A DNA stretch of 64,000 bases from Leucocoprinus leucothites. Its lineage: Eukaryota > Basidiomycota > Agaricomycetes > Agaricales > Agaricaceae. Positions within the stretch are counted from its first letter, which is position 1; the number at the start of each line of letters is the position of its first letter. The notes under the pieces were generated by a model, which saw nothing but the letters and a program-made list of their open reading frames with translations, ran no database searches and was not told where the DNA came from. The position numbers and the translations under genes are program-made. The DNA lies in the NCBI GenBank assembly GCA_013368445.1, contig JAACJO010000003.1, positions 1,054,001 through 1,118,000 of the forward strand, read 5' to 3'. Shown here one piece after another: positions 48,035 through 61,205 of the stretch.

Positions 48035-49496
48035 GTGTGAGGACGTTCTGACGAGCGGAAGCTTTCTGTTGTTAGATGGTTGAAAGGAAGGAAGGGGAGT
48101 GAGCCCTCGCTGAACCGAACCACCACAATATATATTCTCACGTCGTAGATTTTTACAACCCTGAGCGACCTAACCGACGAAGATCAGCCACGTTCCCGAA
48201 TTTTCACTTTGGAGCGCTGCCACAGACGTCTAGACTCGAACGAAACTCGACTGACCCTTGTCAGTAGTGCGTAGAGAAATAGAGTCTTGGGGGGAAGCAA
48301 GTGCGAGGGTCATCTCAGCTTGAGCCTGGCGATTCCGAAGCGGGGTGATGCTCGAACCCATAGCGCTTGGTTAACCATCCGGTTTGAGTATAGGTCCTTT
48401 ATGATCAACAAATAGAATGTCTAGCGACATGCAACATTCGACTAGTGATCGGCGCAATCTCTTTCGGGGCGGGTGGACCAACCCTTCAGGGATTTCCCGG
48501 ACGTTAGTTTAAAAATGCTTTGGAGCACCTCCCCCGCAGTAACACGTTGAAAACTTATGTCCGGACACCATAGTATAGCACAGAACGACGCCATCCTGAG
48601 CAACCATGGAGTGTTGCACGACAGACTCTGTAGCCCTGCTGATGAGGTTTTTGCGGTTAGCCATCTGTTGTGATATTTCTAATTTCTTTTTATTGTATAC
48701 GGGCGCGAAACCTAACCTAGGCAACCCCAGTCAAGCGGCGACGAAAGAAATCAGTCAGAAAAGCAAACACGCGATATCAGACGAAATTGGGGTCTGAACA
48801 CGTGAGCAACACAATATGCTAGTCCAGGATGTTGTTCATAGTTGGTGCACTGAACTAGCTTGAGCGCTTCTAGAGAATGAATTTGTGAGTGGTGGTCATT
48901 GCCAAAGACAGCTTACAGCACTGCCACTGCGTATTCATATCAAGGTCACCGCAGGCTCAACGCTCAAGCGCTCAGCAGGGACAGTACACTCTTCAAAGAC
49001 TGTATTAGTTCCTCGTATACAACTAGTATTTACAGGAGCTTAGAGACACGAAAAACCAGTCATCCCCTTACAGGCAACGAAAAGGAGCTAGCCGTTAACC
49101 GACACCGAGGATCCGCTACAAAAATGACAACCAACAACACCATACTTCACAATTACCCCTGAATAGCTAGCATACTACCTCGCAAATTTGACATATGCAA
49201 AATCATTGTATACCACCCAGAAGTGCTGAATGAATGTTGCTCACGGTAAAACCGCTTCTTAACGCTGGGCCTGATATTGTGAAGTAAATGCTGGGCGTAT
49301 GGCACTAGGCCCCTTGTCGAGACAGGGCTTAGTGGACAGCCAAAGGGGAGTGAACGAGTCGTCTACTGAGTGATAGAGCCCTAGAGGCTAAGCTCCTCGA
49401 TGGGGGTTCCAAGCTGAGACCGACATCACCTCAATAAGTATAAAGTTCCCAAGGCTCGCCTTGCTCCCAACTACCATCATCTTTGGGCTTTCAACA
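48035..49496. other. Divergent intergenic region between F-box B3 and NACHT3
   Basis: No supported gene. 48419-48860 is the better preserved copy of 3395-3760 and 5040-5110. A TCACCTCAATAAGTATAA motif lies about 70 bp before the NACHT3 ATG. Confidence 0.6.
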
Positions 49497-51868
49497 ATGA
49501 CCTTCCAAGGGAAAGGTCGGGGTACGTCACCATTATCCTTTGAACTGAACTCACCCTCAGGAAAATGAACTGTGTTAGGCTTTTTTCCGAATGCGCAGCA
49601 TTTCTCGGTTGTAAACCCAACTATGATCGAGGGTAGCGTTCACGTACTAGGCGGCAGCAACAGACGTAAGGGAACATCTCTCCTTGTTTATTTGTTATCT
49701 TGAATCGCTGAGGAGATCGCAGCATTTGATCTACTCGAAGAGCACACGATTCCAGGTGCCGAATTCGACTCATACGAGCGCGATCCTCCCCCCCGGTGTC
49801 ATCCTGGCACTCGCCTCGACATACTTGAAAGCATCCAACCGTGGTCTCATGATATTGAGCACCAGCATCGAATCCTTTGGCTCCACGGGCCTGCTGGGGT
49901 GGGTAAGTCCGCAATCATGCAGACTCTTGCTGAGGGACAGTCCGAGTCCCTTGACACCATCCTTGGCGCTACCGTCTTCTTTTCGAGGCCAAACAAGCGA
50001 GATGACCCACGGCGTCTGTTTACCACCATTGCATACCAGCTTGCTGTGAGGTATCCGTCCTACCGAAAATACGTCGTAGATGCTCTTACCAACGACCCGA
50101 AAATCGTTGGAAAGTCGATCGCCGAGCAGTTCAGATGGTTTCTAATGAGGCCATTTACTGTTGCTGGTTTACTTGAAGGGCTCCCTCAAACAGTGCTGAT
50201 AATCATTGACGGTTTAGACGAGTGTAAGGGCGAGGAGGCACAGCGAGAAATTGTTCTCCTTATCGGCCGATTCGTCCTCAGACACCCGAACACGCCACTC
50301 ATCTGGGCTATTGCGAGCCGACCAGAACCACATTTACGGAGCGTGTTCTCCGATTCACAAATTCGGAACTGCCACTGGGAGATCAACATACCTGTCAATT
50401 CTAATCAGAGTACTGCAGACGTCGAGCGGTTCCTCCGGGAGAAGTTCCAGGAAATTCGTCTGAGATATTCATCATTTTTCCCTGCGACTCTACGCCAGTG
50501 GCCCATGGAAGCTGAATTTCTCATCATTATGAAGGCTGCCTCTGGCCTGTTTATTTTTGCTTCAGTAGTTATTCGGTTCATTGCCGACGAAAGTTATGGA
50601 AATCCGGTTTCTCAGCTCCGAAAGGTTTTGACCGTGATCGAGACAGCGCGGTTACAAGGACTCGAGTCTAGCCCATTCAAAACCCTTGATAACATGTACG
50701 CGGAAATTATCTCTGCCATTCCTCCGGATGTCCTGCCCCATACCATGCAATTACTTGCATTGTCGTTCTATTCTCCCCTGGAGCTTGGAGTGTTCACGAA
50801 TTATTCGTTTGGGATCATATGTAACTGGTTGGGGTTCAGCCAAGCGGATGTATATGGTGCACTTCACAGGTTACATTCCGTGCTTGAGATCCCACCATCA
50901 GAAAAGATGACATCTGAGCATCGACTCAGAGCATTTCACGCTTCATTTCCTGACTACGTCGCACTGCTTCTGGCCCGCTCACATAATGAAATTGACCCTC
51001 GGCAAGAGATATTGAGGCGCTCCATGCGCGTCCTCTTAGAGTCACATAATCCTTGTTAGTCTGTCACTCTACTGTTAACCTTTTTACCAAATAATTATTG
51101 ACATCCTTCAATAGTAGACTCTACTATCAATGCTTTAGGAATCGGCTTGTCATGGGTGTATGAGGACACAACACACATTCAGAAGCTTCTTTTCTGGCTT
51201 TCTTTTATCAGTTTGGCCCCCCATGCCCTTGAAACGACATCATGGGGCGATGGCTCCTCTAGCCTTCAGCTTCGTTCTCTCTTTGAGAATATTAACTATG
51301 GGAGCAGCTTTCCCGGACCAGCGGATGGCCCGCAGCATGTTTTGTGCTATATGGGTACAGGGCGATATAAAGTAGGCCCTTAAGTTATATAGTTCAGTGA
51401 ATGAAGTAGATCTGATCCAATCTTAGTTCCTTTCAGCGCTTGAAACTTGGGGAATTGCCAAGCCATTTGACCTCCAGTCTTTTGATGTGAACCACATCAG
51501 ACCTAGTAGAAATGCCTGGATTCTGCCCATCGCGCCGTTGTCTGAACAAACGTCCAGTTCAGTGCCGCTCTTCCTGCAATGGGGGCGGGTATGTGTTTCA
51601 GTTATCGAATCTCGGAACATTCTAATTCAGCTTCTAGTTTAAGAGGGCTCTAGAGCACATGTTCTGGGATACTGTTCCTTTATCCGAGCATCCAGGCTGG
51701 AAAGATCTGGTCAGGGAACACGTTGCTGCCATAAATGCCCTTGAGGATCCTGCATCCGTATACCTGGTCGGTAGGGGTGACAGAAGTGCCATCGTAATGC
51801 ATGAGAATCCTGGCTCTTCGGATGCGGATGACCGTTGGTTTTATGTCTTGCCTTATGACCAGTCGTAG
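49497..51868 (+). CDS. NACHT3: complete NACHT NTPase with C-terminal domain
   Basis: Model: 49497-49521 (or -49515), 49579-49665, 49723-51054, 51115-51371, 51427-51588, 51638-51868 (about 697 aa). Exon 2 gives GFFPNAQHFSVVNPTMI. Exon 3 has CHPGTRLDILESIQPW, GPAGVGKSA, LIIIDGLDEC, WAIASRPEPH and ASVVIRFIADESYGNP. The C-terminal exons encode DSTINALGIGLSWVYED, WGIAKPFDLQSFDVNHIRP and, at the very end, VYLVGRGDRSAIVMHENP and RWFYVLPYDQS. Exon 4 (257 nt) and exon 5 (162 nt) have the same lengths as in NACHT1. No defects seen. Confidence 0.85.
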
Positions 51869-52369
51869 CTGTTTATTTGCTAATAACCTGGTATCTGCCA
51901 AAGGACAGGTTGTTTCTACTGTTTTCTTGCATTCACTGCTTTACGAAATCGCGTTAGGTAGAGTTCGATCATAAGCCGTAGGACTGTTAAACCGGATGGC
52001 AACCTCCACTAGTTCATGGAGTACGAACGATCCACAGAACCCCATCATACTCTGGGGATTACTGTAATTACTCGATCTCATTGTGGACTGTACTTATATA
52101 AATTGAAAGAGACTGTACTTTTAATGTACGCCACGTTCAATAAATTACGAAGCTTGGGCCCTGGTTCAAGCCAGCCTTATTTAAATCTGATAAAAGCTCG
52201 ACTCTGTGAATTGAGATCGAGTTGCGAGGATATGGCCCAACCGCTGATCGCCCAAAGGGGGTGAGAGAAGCTTAGTAATGAAAATGACGAGAAAGGGGAA
52301 TTAGGGGTGCATTACGGAGTGGGTGCAGGGCGCTACAGCTTGCCCAGCGTGTACATACACCTTTGAAAG
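51869..52369. other. Intergenic region between NACHT3 and the ARID gene
   Basis: No supported ORF. Likely holds the NACHT3 terminator and the promoter or 5' UTR of the ARID gene. Confidence 0.5.
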
Positions 52370-55300
52370 ATGCCACCATCTGGTCCCGGAACAATCTACC
52401 CATTTGCCGACAAAAGCCAGTTCGAAACGACCTACCGCGCCATATGTGTACACAAGAACATTTCTCTTGATTTATCTCGTCTCGTCCTCCCTTCTTTGTC
52501 GCTGTCCTCGACTACCACACCAACGACGACAGGGAGCGGAGGGCAGCAGCTTGATCTTCATCAACTTCATTTATCTGTGTTTAAACTCGGTGGAGAAGTC
52601 AAGGTGTGTGTGTTTATGTCTGTATTTTGTCGAATTGCATGCCTCTTTGAGGGTGTACTCCGAAAGGAAACTCAAAAGGAATGTAGCTGACTGGATTTTA
52701 TGGCTGTTTATTTTTTGTGCCCTTTTTTTTTAGGTGAATGAGCAAGGATTATGGGACGAAGTCGCGCAACGAATGGGGCTAGGAATCGACGAGCTGGATA
52801 GTTTCTCACCGTCAGCCGCCCAGGCCCAGCGCCCGTTCTCGGCTTCGAACAAAGTAGAACAATTGCAAGCTCAAGCTTCTACCGCTTCATCATCATCATC
52901 ACCTTCGAGTTCTCTTCCTCTATCTCCTGTACCACAACCGCAGGATACAACTACACCATCTACGGCACCCTCGTCCTCGCTATCCCTGGGATCATCATCG
53001 TTTACAGCATCGTCATCCATATCATCATCGCTCTCATCGATTGCACAGCACCTCTCCCGCGTGTATAAACTCTACCTCACGTTCTTTGACCAGGCGATAA
53101 AGGAGAACATTGCACAGAACAGAGCGAAAGCACAAGCTGCAATGCAACAGTCTAGAGCTCAAGCTGCCGCTGCACGCGCTGCTGGCCAACCACAACAACA
53201 ACAACAGGCTCAACAGCCTTTGGCGTCTACTTCGTCCGCTACGACCTCTAACAACTTTCCTACTAATCCTCCACCTCCCATACACTTCCAACCTCAACTA
53301 CCTCTACAAACTCGTACTGAAGCTCTCACAGCACAACAAGAAGCTATCCAGACGCGCGCTCAGGCAAAAGCTCAAGCTGCGGCTGCACACGCACAGGCTC
53401 AGGCCGCTGCAGCAGCACAAGCACACACCACTCACACGCTCATCCCACACGGTATCCCACTCACCCAATTCCTAACTCAATACGTCGGTCTTCTCCCTCC
53501 TTATGTCGATACCTTAACAGCACAAGAGCGGTTCATGCTGCTCGAATGGACACAACTGAGTGATGCTGAACTTAAAGTCAAGACAAAGGGTAAAGAAGGG
53601 ATGATTGGGATCGTGAAGATGGTGAGGGAGACGTTGAATGAGATGAGGGAGGGACAGAGTTCAGGTGTGAGAGAAAGGCCAGGGTTTACGACGAGTGTTG
53701 CGGTGGGGATTGTGTTGCCTGGGATGAAACCTGGTCCGCCTAGTGCTCCACCACCAAAGGGACCTGTGCCGCCTTTGCCTGATGGTGGTGGTGGTGGTAG
53801 TGGGAAGGGAAAGGCAAAAGCGAAGGCTTTGCCGCAGGGTGAGGCTGAGGACGAGGAGAATGAAGAGGTTTGGGATGATGAGACGAGGCAGGCTGTTATC
53901 CCTGCGACCAAGTTTATATCGTCAGGGTTAAAGGGTGAACCTTTGCCCCCACCGGAGCCTAGGATGGGATCCAAGGCTTCGTTTGAGGTGGTGTATCGGT
54001 TAATTGGGGAGTGTAAAAGTGCGTGTTCTTTATCTCGATTATTTTTCGACTGGGCGCTGATACTTTATCGACTAGTAACGGAAATGTCGTTGGATAATAC
54101 CATGGATTCAATAATCGTACCAGCGGAGAGACTACCTGAACATCACGCGCTACTGGACAAAGTCTCTCAAGCGTGTTCGGAGATCGATACCAAGCTCGCG
54201 ATGATACATGATGTACTACAGGAGGAAACCTATATCAAGAGGATGATTATAATCGTACGCTGTTTTCCCTCCTGCTACTCTCCTACAACCACTAACGCAC
54301 GCATAGGCCTCTCAAGTCGTATATCAAAAGACTTTACTAACCAAAGCGGACTGGGAGCGTCGTTACGTTCTCACAGTCGACATGCTCAAAAGCATGCTCG
54401 CCGAAATCCAATACCTCGTCGGATTATACAACCAATCCATCCGAAGTCTCATGGAAGCATTCCAAAGTACAGCTTCGGCCCACGGCCACGACGCAGCAGT
54501 ACAACAGCTTCCTAGTTGGGTTCAAGTCCAACTGCAACAACAAGCCGCAGCGGCTGCAGCGCAACCACAACAGCCTGTACAGTATACACCACAAGATCTA
54601 GCTGCGATGACTCCAGAGCAAAGAGCGCAAGCACGTTCGATGCAAAGGGCTCAAGAGGCAGATTTGGAGATGAGGAAATTTAGAGAGGGGTTTAAGAAGG
54701 AGGGACCGGAGGAGGTGATTCGGTGGGTTGAGAATCGGTGTAGACCGTTGAAGAGTGTGTATGAGGAGTATTTGGAGCAGAGGAGGGTGTTGGAGGAGCG
54801 ATTGAGGGAGAAGGAGAAGGAGGTGGAAGAGGAAGAGGAGGATGATAGGCGGTATAATGCTTGGGGGAGGCGAAGGTGGTCGTTGAAAGATGAGGAGGGC
54901 AGTGATGGGGATGGTGATGGTGAGGATGGTATGGGTGATGGGGAGAGCGATTTCGATGGGAGTATCGCTAGCGTGAGAGACGACAGGAGGGAGCGGGGAT
55001 CGAGAGAGGGGCTTAGCTTATTTACAGGGAAAGCGAGGCTACCGATTGCCAAGTCTGAGTGGAGCGCGGAGGGAGGTCTGGGGTTACCGTTTACAGAAGA
55101 GGAACACGCGGCTGCTGTGCTGTTTGTGCAATGCGCCACGCAAGAATTCGGATCGCTGCGTGAGTGATTCTCGTTCTCTCTCGGGACGTTCTTGGCTGAT
55201 GTAGTACCACGTGGGTTATTAGCTGCGACGGCACAGATGCTGAGCTGGGACACGGATCTGACGCCAGACGAGAAAAAGGAGTATCATCGGTTACATGACA

Positions 55301-55802
55301 AAGGCTATCGCCAGTACCAGGAATATGGACCGAAAACGGCACTCTTGCATCTATTGATGGGGCAGGACTCGACAACGAAGCGATTCATTGTGATAGTAAG
55401 TATAGAAACATAACTGCACGCGGGTAATGCTAAATATGTGTTTGACAGGGCTACGTGCTATCGTATCAGCAGCATGTGTTTGCCACCGGAACGAAGCGGT
55501 ATATCCTGACACTCGACCAACTGGAGGAGTGGGTAGAGGATTATGCGGATATAATTGAAGAGTTTATAGAGCGTAAGAATTCGATGCACCGGGAGCAGGT
55601 GGAGGCGCATATGAGGAGTATGGGGCGAATTTTGGATCTGAGTGGGGTAGATATCGGTGTGCTGACCGGGAAGAGGAGCCGGAATAAGAACGGTAAGAAG
55701 AAAAAGAAAGAGGTATTAGGAGATACAGAGGAAGAGGCGAAGATGTTGTCAGTGCTTGGGGGCGTAGTGGACTTTTTGGAGATGTATAGGGCTCGAATGT
55801 AG
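52370..55802 (+). CDS. ARID/BRIGHT-domain protein, Swi1-like
   Basis: Model: 52370-52603, 52734-54254, 54307-55159, 55223-55395, 55449-55802 (about 1044 aa). A further 63-nt GT-AG intron at 54013-54075 is possible. The ARID-like fold is coded across intron 1: QLDLHQLHLSVFKLGGEVK then VNEQGLWDEVAQRMGL, matching the ARID pattern of helix, GG, V and LW..VA..LG. Long Ser- and Gln/Ala-rich stretches follow, then a Pro/Gly linker, a conserved-looking part (YIKRMIIIASQVVYQKTLL) and acidic/Lys-rich tracts. Large low-complexity ARID proteins in fungi are usually Swi1 subunits of SWI/SNF chromatin remodellers; this naming is inference. The real start could lie further upstream. Confidence 0.75.
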
Positions 55803-55990
55803 TTATGTTGCCTTGTATTATTATGTATTTAAATTTAAGTGATCCGCTGGATATCACGTGTTGGTGGAGGTTGAGCCGGAAGCCGGAGCTCTGAGCTGGA
55901 TAAATTGCACCAGCAGCACGCTCTATCTCCACCTATTTATATCCTAAAAGGTGCGTTTTCTGCTCTGCCCTCTTGTCCCCCGTCCCCGCC

Positions 55991-58021
55991 ATGCTCAGAC
56001 TCCCTGCCACCCGCGTCGCCCCCAGAATGCTTCAGCGCCCAAAAGCCCGTTCTGTCGCTACTGCACCTCCACCAGGCTACACTGCCGACCCTGCAGCGTC
56101 CCCTATGCTGCGTTATCAGGCTTCAATCCCTACCTTACCCGTTCCGACGCTCCAATCGACCGCTGCAAAGTACCTAGAGACTGTTAAACCCTTGTTGGCG
56201 CCAGATGCGTTTGCCAAAACACAAAATGCTGTCGAGAGTTTCGTCGCGTCACCGCTTGCTGCGACGCTTCAGAAACGTTTGCAGGAGCGGGCAGCAGAGC
56301 CCGGTATGAAGAATTGGTTGGCGGACTGGTGGAACGACGTGGCGTATATGGGGTATAGAGATCCCGTCGTCGTGTTTGTCAGCTATTTTTTCGTCCATGC
56401 CGATGATCTGTTCAGGAGAGATCCAGCCAAGCGAGCGGCCAGTCTCGTCAAGGCTATGTTGCCTTTCCGAGAACTTGTCGAGAGGTGAGTTCGAATGTTT
56501 CCATCAAATTTCGAAGAAAGTATTGGTATTCTTGAGCTCACACGTTGTCGGTGATTTAGCGGTCGATTAGAACCCGAAAAAGTGCGCGGTGCGCCGCTAT
56601 GCATGGATTCCTATAAATGGCTATTCCATTCCTCTCGGTATCCCGTTAAACCCTCCGATACTGCGCATAAATTCGATCCCAAGGAGAATAACCATATTGC
56701 TGTTATTCGCAAGAACAAGTTTTTCATTGTTCCACTTGCCGACGCTTCGGGTCGTGAGCTCTCTGCTGCGGAGCTTGAGCTTCAGTTTAACAGGGTTATC
56801 GCCGCTGCGGGCGAGACTCCTGATGCTTATCCTGTTGGTGCGCTTACTGGCGATAATAGGGATTTGTGGACGGAGGCGAGGGAGGCTTTACTCGCTGCCT
56901 CGCCGGATGGAAAGAATGAGGAGATGTTGAGGAAGATTGAGAGTGCTATGGTTGTTGTGGCATTGGATGATACTAAGCCTGTGACGAGAGAGGATATTAG
57001 CTGGGGAACTTGGACTGGAGATGGTCGTAACAGGTTTTACGACAAACATCAACGTATGTGGCCTTCCCCTCCTTCATGGTACGCAACTAACAATCTGGTT
57101 CTAGTCATCGTCTACGATAATGGCCGGTCCGGCTTCCTCGGGGAGCACTCTTGCATGGACGGAACACCCACGCTCCGTATGAACGAATTTATGCTCGCCA
57201 CTCTCTCCAGCGGCAAAATCGACCTCGGGCCCAGCACCATCTCCAACCCCTCATCCCTCCCATACCCCCAGCAACTCACCTTCCAACTCAACGATACCGT
57301 CAAATCCCACATCACCTCCGCCACATCCCGCTTCGACACTCTCATCTCCAAACACGAATTACACGTCCTCCATTACGAAGGTTATGGTAAAAACCTCATG
57401 AAACATCATAAATTCTCCCCTGACGCGTGGGCGCAACTCGTTAAACAACTTGCGTTCCATAAACTCTTTGGGCGGCCTGGTGTCACTTACGAATCCGCAC
57501 AGACGCGTAAATTCCAACGAGGTCGTACAGAGGTCATTCGTAGTGCGAGCAGTGAGAGTAAAGCTTGGGCCGAGGCCATGCTTGACCCTACCGCATGGCG
57601 TGAGCCTCTTAAACTCAAAGACCTCTTCTCCAAAGCCGTATCTCGACACATCCAATACTCCTCATGGGCAGCCGACGGTCAAGGTGTCGATCGTCACCTC
57701 TTTGGTCTCAAACGCATGCTCAAAGACGGCGAACCACTACCTGAAATCTACAAAGACGAAACGTTCGCCAAATCGAGTCATTGGGAGTTGAGCACGAGTC
57801 AACTGAGCTCAAAGTTCTTAGAGGGATGGGGGTATGGTGAGGTTGTGGAGGATGGGTTTGGGTTGTCGTATGCGATTGGGGATGAGTATGTGAGGTGGAC
57901 GATTACGAATTTGAAGGAGAGGCAGAGGGGAGCGGAGTTGAGGCATTGTTTGGCGGAGGCGGCGACGGAGGTGAGGAGGATGCTTGAGGCGGCTGAGAAG
58001 GTGGAGAAGGGGAAGTTGTAG
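55991..58021 (+). CDS. Carnitine O-acetyltransferase
   Basis: Model: 55991-56484, 56560-57053, 57105-58021 (634 aa, normal for the family). The 51-bp second intron is a multiple of three and is recognised by homology (DKHQ | LIVYDNGRSG) and a CTAAC branch site. Motifs: NWLADWWNDVAYMGYRDP, GAPLCMDSYKWLFHSSRYP, the catalytic His near residue 344 in GEHSCMDGTPT, and the STS substrate motif (LSTSQ) near 559-561. The enzyme moves acetyl groups between CoA and carnitine for transport between peroxisome, cytosol and mitochondria. The Arg-rich, acid-free N-terminus (MLRLPATRVAPRMLQRPKAR) suggests mitochondrial import. The C-terminus GKL resembles a weak PTS1. Confidence 0.92.
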
Positions 58022-58797
58022 ATTTAGACTACGTTATTAGTTTAGATGGAGGGATTGATACCCTTGCAATAATTTCAACTCGTGTGTTTGACCAAGATAT
58101 TCCGTTCGTTGCGCCTGTTCACCCGGCGATACGAGAAGAAAGTGTGTTAAAAGGTCCATTGGTGAATCATCAGGAAGCATGATACCAGTCTCTATGCGTT
58201 TCGAAGGCAAGATGGCTAAAACGCATTTGTCCCTTTAACCGAGAACAAAAACCCAAGTGGGATATTCAAGGTTCTTAACGTCGCTAGAACATCTTCGCCC
58301 CACAAGACCTTTAGCATAGTTGTGCGACGTGGTATAATACGGATTTCGAGTCTCGTGTCCCAGACCGATCCCAGACACCTGAAACCAAAGGCAACACAGC
58401 ATCATACAGACGGCTTACAGCCGGCATACGACTTAGGGCCAGCAGCCTCGGCAGATGGTGTCGCATCTACTGTCGACGTCACTCTCCATGTTGCACACCT
58501 GAGAGAATCTGTGCGAGACGTACCAAACGATGTAAGGTTTGGTGCTCGAGTCATGACAGCCTGAGATTGTCCAGTACCAACTATCTCTGACACCGCATCT
58601 TCTGAAGCAGAAGGGAATGTAGTAGGAAGCGCTGAGATCGGCTCCTCTAAGGACACCTGTCTTCCTTAAAAAGGTTCGAGGTTGTTGGTGGGACGCATGG
58701 TATACCGTGGTTTAGAATGAGGTGTAAGTGCAAACCGCAAAGGCTTGATATCTATTTTTAGAATAGGCTCACGGGAAGGTTCTAACCTCGATTTCTA
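58022..58797. other. Intergenic region between carnitine acetyltransferase and NACHT4
   Basis: Convergent genes. Apart from the relic exon at 58150-58300, small ORFs at 58322-58656 have no recognised motif and are not called. Confidence 0.5.
58150..58300 (-). pseudogene. Relic of a NACHT-family last exon
   Basis: Minus-strand translation VKNLEYPTWVFVLG, stop, RDKCVLAILPSKR lines up with LPIPARVYLVGKEGRSILAILP of NACHT5's last exon. The DNA run GTTTTAGCCATCTTGCC is nearly the same as in NACHT5. The TAA and lack of other exons mark it as a fragment left by a deleted family member. Confidence 0.6.
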
Positions 58798-61205
58798 TTA
58801 CTCCTGGCTGTAAGGCACTATGTACCACCATTTACAAGGGGATTCTAGGTTATTAAAAATGCCTATTGCGCTTTTATTACCTCTGCCCAACACATATACC
58901 CTCGGTGGGCAACGCAACCGAAGAGCCATTATACCACGAAGATGAACTGAGATACGTCGTCTCCAGTTGGGATCATGAGATAAAGGGTTCTTTCCTCGAA
59001 TGAGTTCCTCGACGTGTTTTTGCTACGGTACGATTATGAGCTACTTGTCACACTATAGTGTGCTGAGCACTTACATAGAAGAAAGATGGAATTGATCGTC
59101 TGTCCGTTGAACCCGAGTCGTCGCTGATACCTACTTGACAAACTTCTCCAGACCTGACACGATTCAAGTCGAACGAAACCACAGTATCTAGCGGAATTGC
59201 CCTGGCCAGACCCCAGTCCATGAGAACGGAAAATATCGACTAAAGGTAATTCAGGTCCCTTATATCCCATGATGGTTGTTAATTCAAACTAAAACACTCA
59301 CTGGTTCTGCGTACACGAACAGATCACCCGATAACAAGCCACAACCAAGGTCAGGTTTTCCATAATCCAGATCCTGAAAGAAAGCAGCAAGTTTATCACC
59401 CGTGAGTCGGGGATCGTCTTCACAGGAAATAGCTTGGCGTATTTCAGAGAATACAGTTTCAAAAGAAAAGCTAAGAAGCTTTCTTTGTACGACATCTTCC
59501 TCTTCATAGGCCCAAGAAACCTCCACACGAGAGAGTTCAATAGTGGAGTCAACTGTCACGCAAGTATGAACTTAAGGCGTATTGAGGTAAGAGAGTGTGC
59601 TTACGCGCATTATGCGATTCAATGAGGACCCGAATTGCCGCCGCTAATAGTAATTTAAATGGCTCCGTGATACCAAAGGCTCCAGACCGGGAAGGTGTCA
59701 TGATGTAGTCAACAAAAGAAGCATGAAATGCTTCAAGGAATGTACGGTCTGGATCTCCTTCCGATAAAGGGCCGAGGACAAGAGAATGAAGTTTCCGAAG
59801 TGCACCATGTGCGTCTGCTTGGTTGAGTTTCAGCATGTTGCAGCTAATCCAAAAGATGGGGACATTCGCATAAGGAATGCCAGATAAATCCCGGGAAGAA
59901 TTAGTACCAAAAGATAAAGCCAGCAAGCGTTTTGTCGTAGGGAGGACATCAACAGGGATGGCTGAGAGAATCTCCGTGTATAAACCATCAAGTGTGGCAA
60001 AAGGGTTGGAATGCAACTCGGAGGATGGGGTTTTATCGATCAAGTCGAGAACTCTCTTGAGCTGGGATATGGGGTTTCCGTAGCTCTCGTCTATGATAAA
60101 GCGGATAACGGTGGATGCAAATATAAAAAGACCAGCAGCAGCTCGAGCGATTTTGAGAAAATCGCCCTCTGAGGGCCACTTCAAAGTAGACGAGGGAAAG
60201 AAAGCAGAATATCTCTGTCGAATTTCCCGAAACTTATCGTCCAGGAACCGCTCAATATCTGCACATGTCTGATTAGAATTGACGGGTACGTCAATCTCCC
60301 AGTAGGAAGGGCGAATATGAGGCAAGTTGAAAGCCGCTAGTATGTGGGGTTCAGGACGGCTGGCAATGGCCCAGAGGGGAGACGTTTGTGGATGCTCAAG
60401 AGCAAATTGACCGATTAATATAATGAGCTCTCTCTGAGCTTCTTCGCCTTGGCATTCATCCAGCCCATCAATCATCAGCAACAGTGTTCGGTGAAGCCCT
60501 TGAAGGATATCCCGTTCGACAAACGGCTTCACTATGAACCACTTGAACTGTTCGTTCATCGATTTCTCCACGATTTTAGGGTCGCGTGCGAGGATTTCAC
60601 CGACATACGTGCGGTATCCTTGATTCTTGACAGCTAGTTGATAGGCAATGCTGGTGAACAAGCGCTGTGTGTCGTTGCGTCCGCTGCGTCTCGAAAAGAA
60701 AACAGTGGCACCGAGTACAGGAACAGGGCAATCGGACTCGGCCTCCGCTAGCGTCTGCATGATTGCTGATTTGCCCACACCAGCGTGCCCGTGAAGCCAA
60801 AGCACCTTGTGCTGACGCTCCGGATTGCAAAACCATGAATGGTTGATCCTTTCACAGATTTCGACCCTTGTCCCGGGATGACAGCGGGGAGGAGGTACTC
60901 GTTCTGATGAATCGTGCTCTACTCCTGGGATAACATGTCCCGCGAGAAGGTCAAAATCTGCGATTTTTGTTAGCTTTTTTTTTAAGCCTCAGTGGTGCTG
61001 ATACCGACATCTGCTATCAATGGTCTCCACAGCGCCGTAGAAAGTTTGCTGAATGGAATTGTCGACCAGTGTAGGCTTCCAAAAGAAGATGCGGCGGGCT
61101 TTCTTGAAGAATCCTATGCCAGTGTAAGTGGAATGCTGGTCAGCAGTTCAGGTAACAATCGAAGTGAACTATACCTTTCCCCTGGAAGATCGTTGCACCG
61201 AACAT
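58798..61205 (-). CDS. NACHT4: complete, divergent NACHT NTPase
   Basis: Model on the minus strand: 61205-61175, 61113-61009, 60957-59605, 59552-59302, 59239-59075, 59022-58798 (709 aa). All intron phases equal those of NACHT1 and NACHT3. Exon 1 MFGATIFQGK; exon 2 GFFKKARRIFFWKPTL; exon 3 with CHPGTR, Walker A GHAGVGKSA (His replaces the usual Pro), Walker B LLMIDGLDECQ, WAIASRPEPH and STVIRFIIDESYGNP. The C-terminal domain has DSTIELSRVEVSWAYE, WGLARAIPLD, FDLNRVR, RVYVLGRGNKSAIGIF and WWYIVPYSQE at the end. No defects seen. It lies tail to tail with the carnitine acetyltransferase gene. Confidence 0.82.

Noticed and set aside
48899..49162. 87-codon ORF upstream of NACHT3
   Set aside because: No motif and not kept in the other module copies.
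52016..52264. 82-codon ORF between NACHT3 and the ARID gene
   Set aside because: No motif, no paralogue, intergenic composition.
58322..58656. Opposed small ORFs right of the carnitine acetyltransferase gene
   Set aside because: They overlap each other on both strands, have no recognisable motif and do not extend the NACHT relic.
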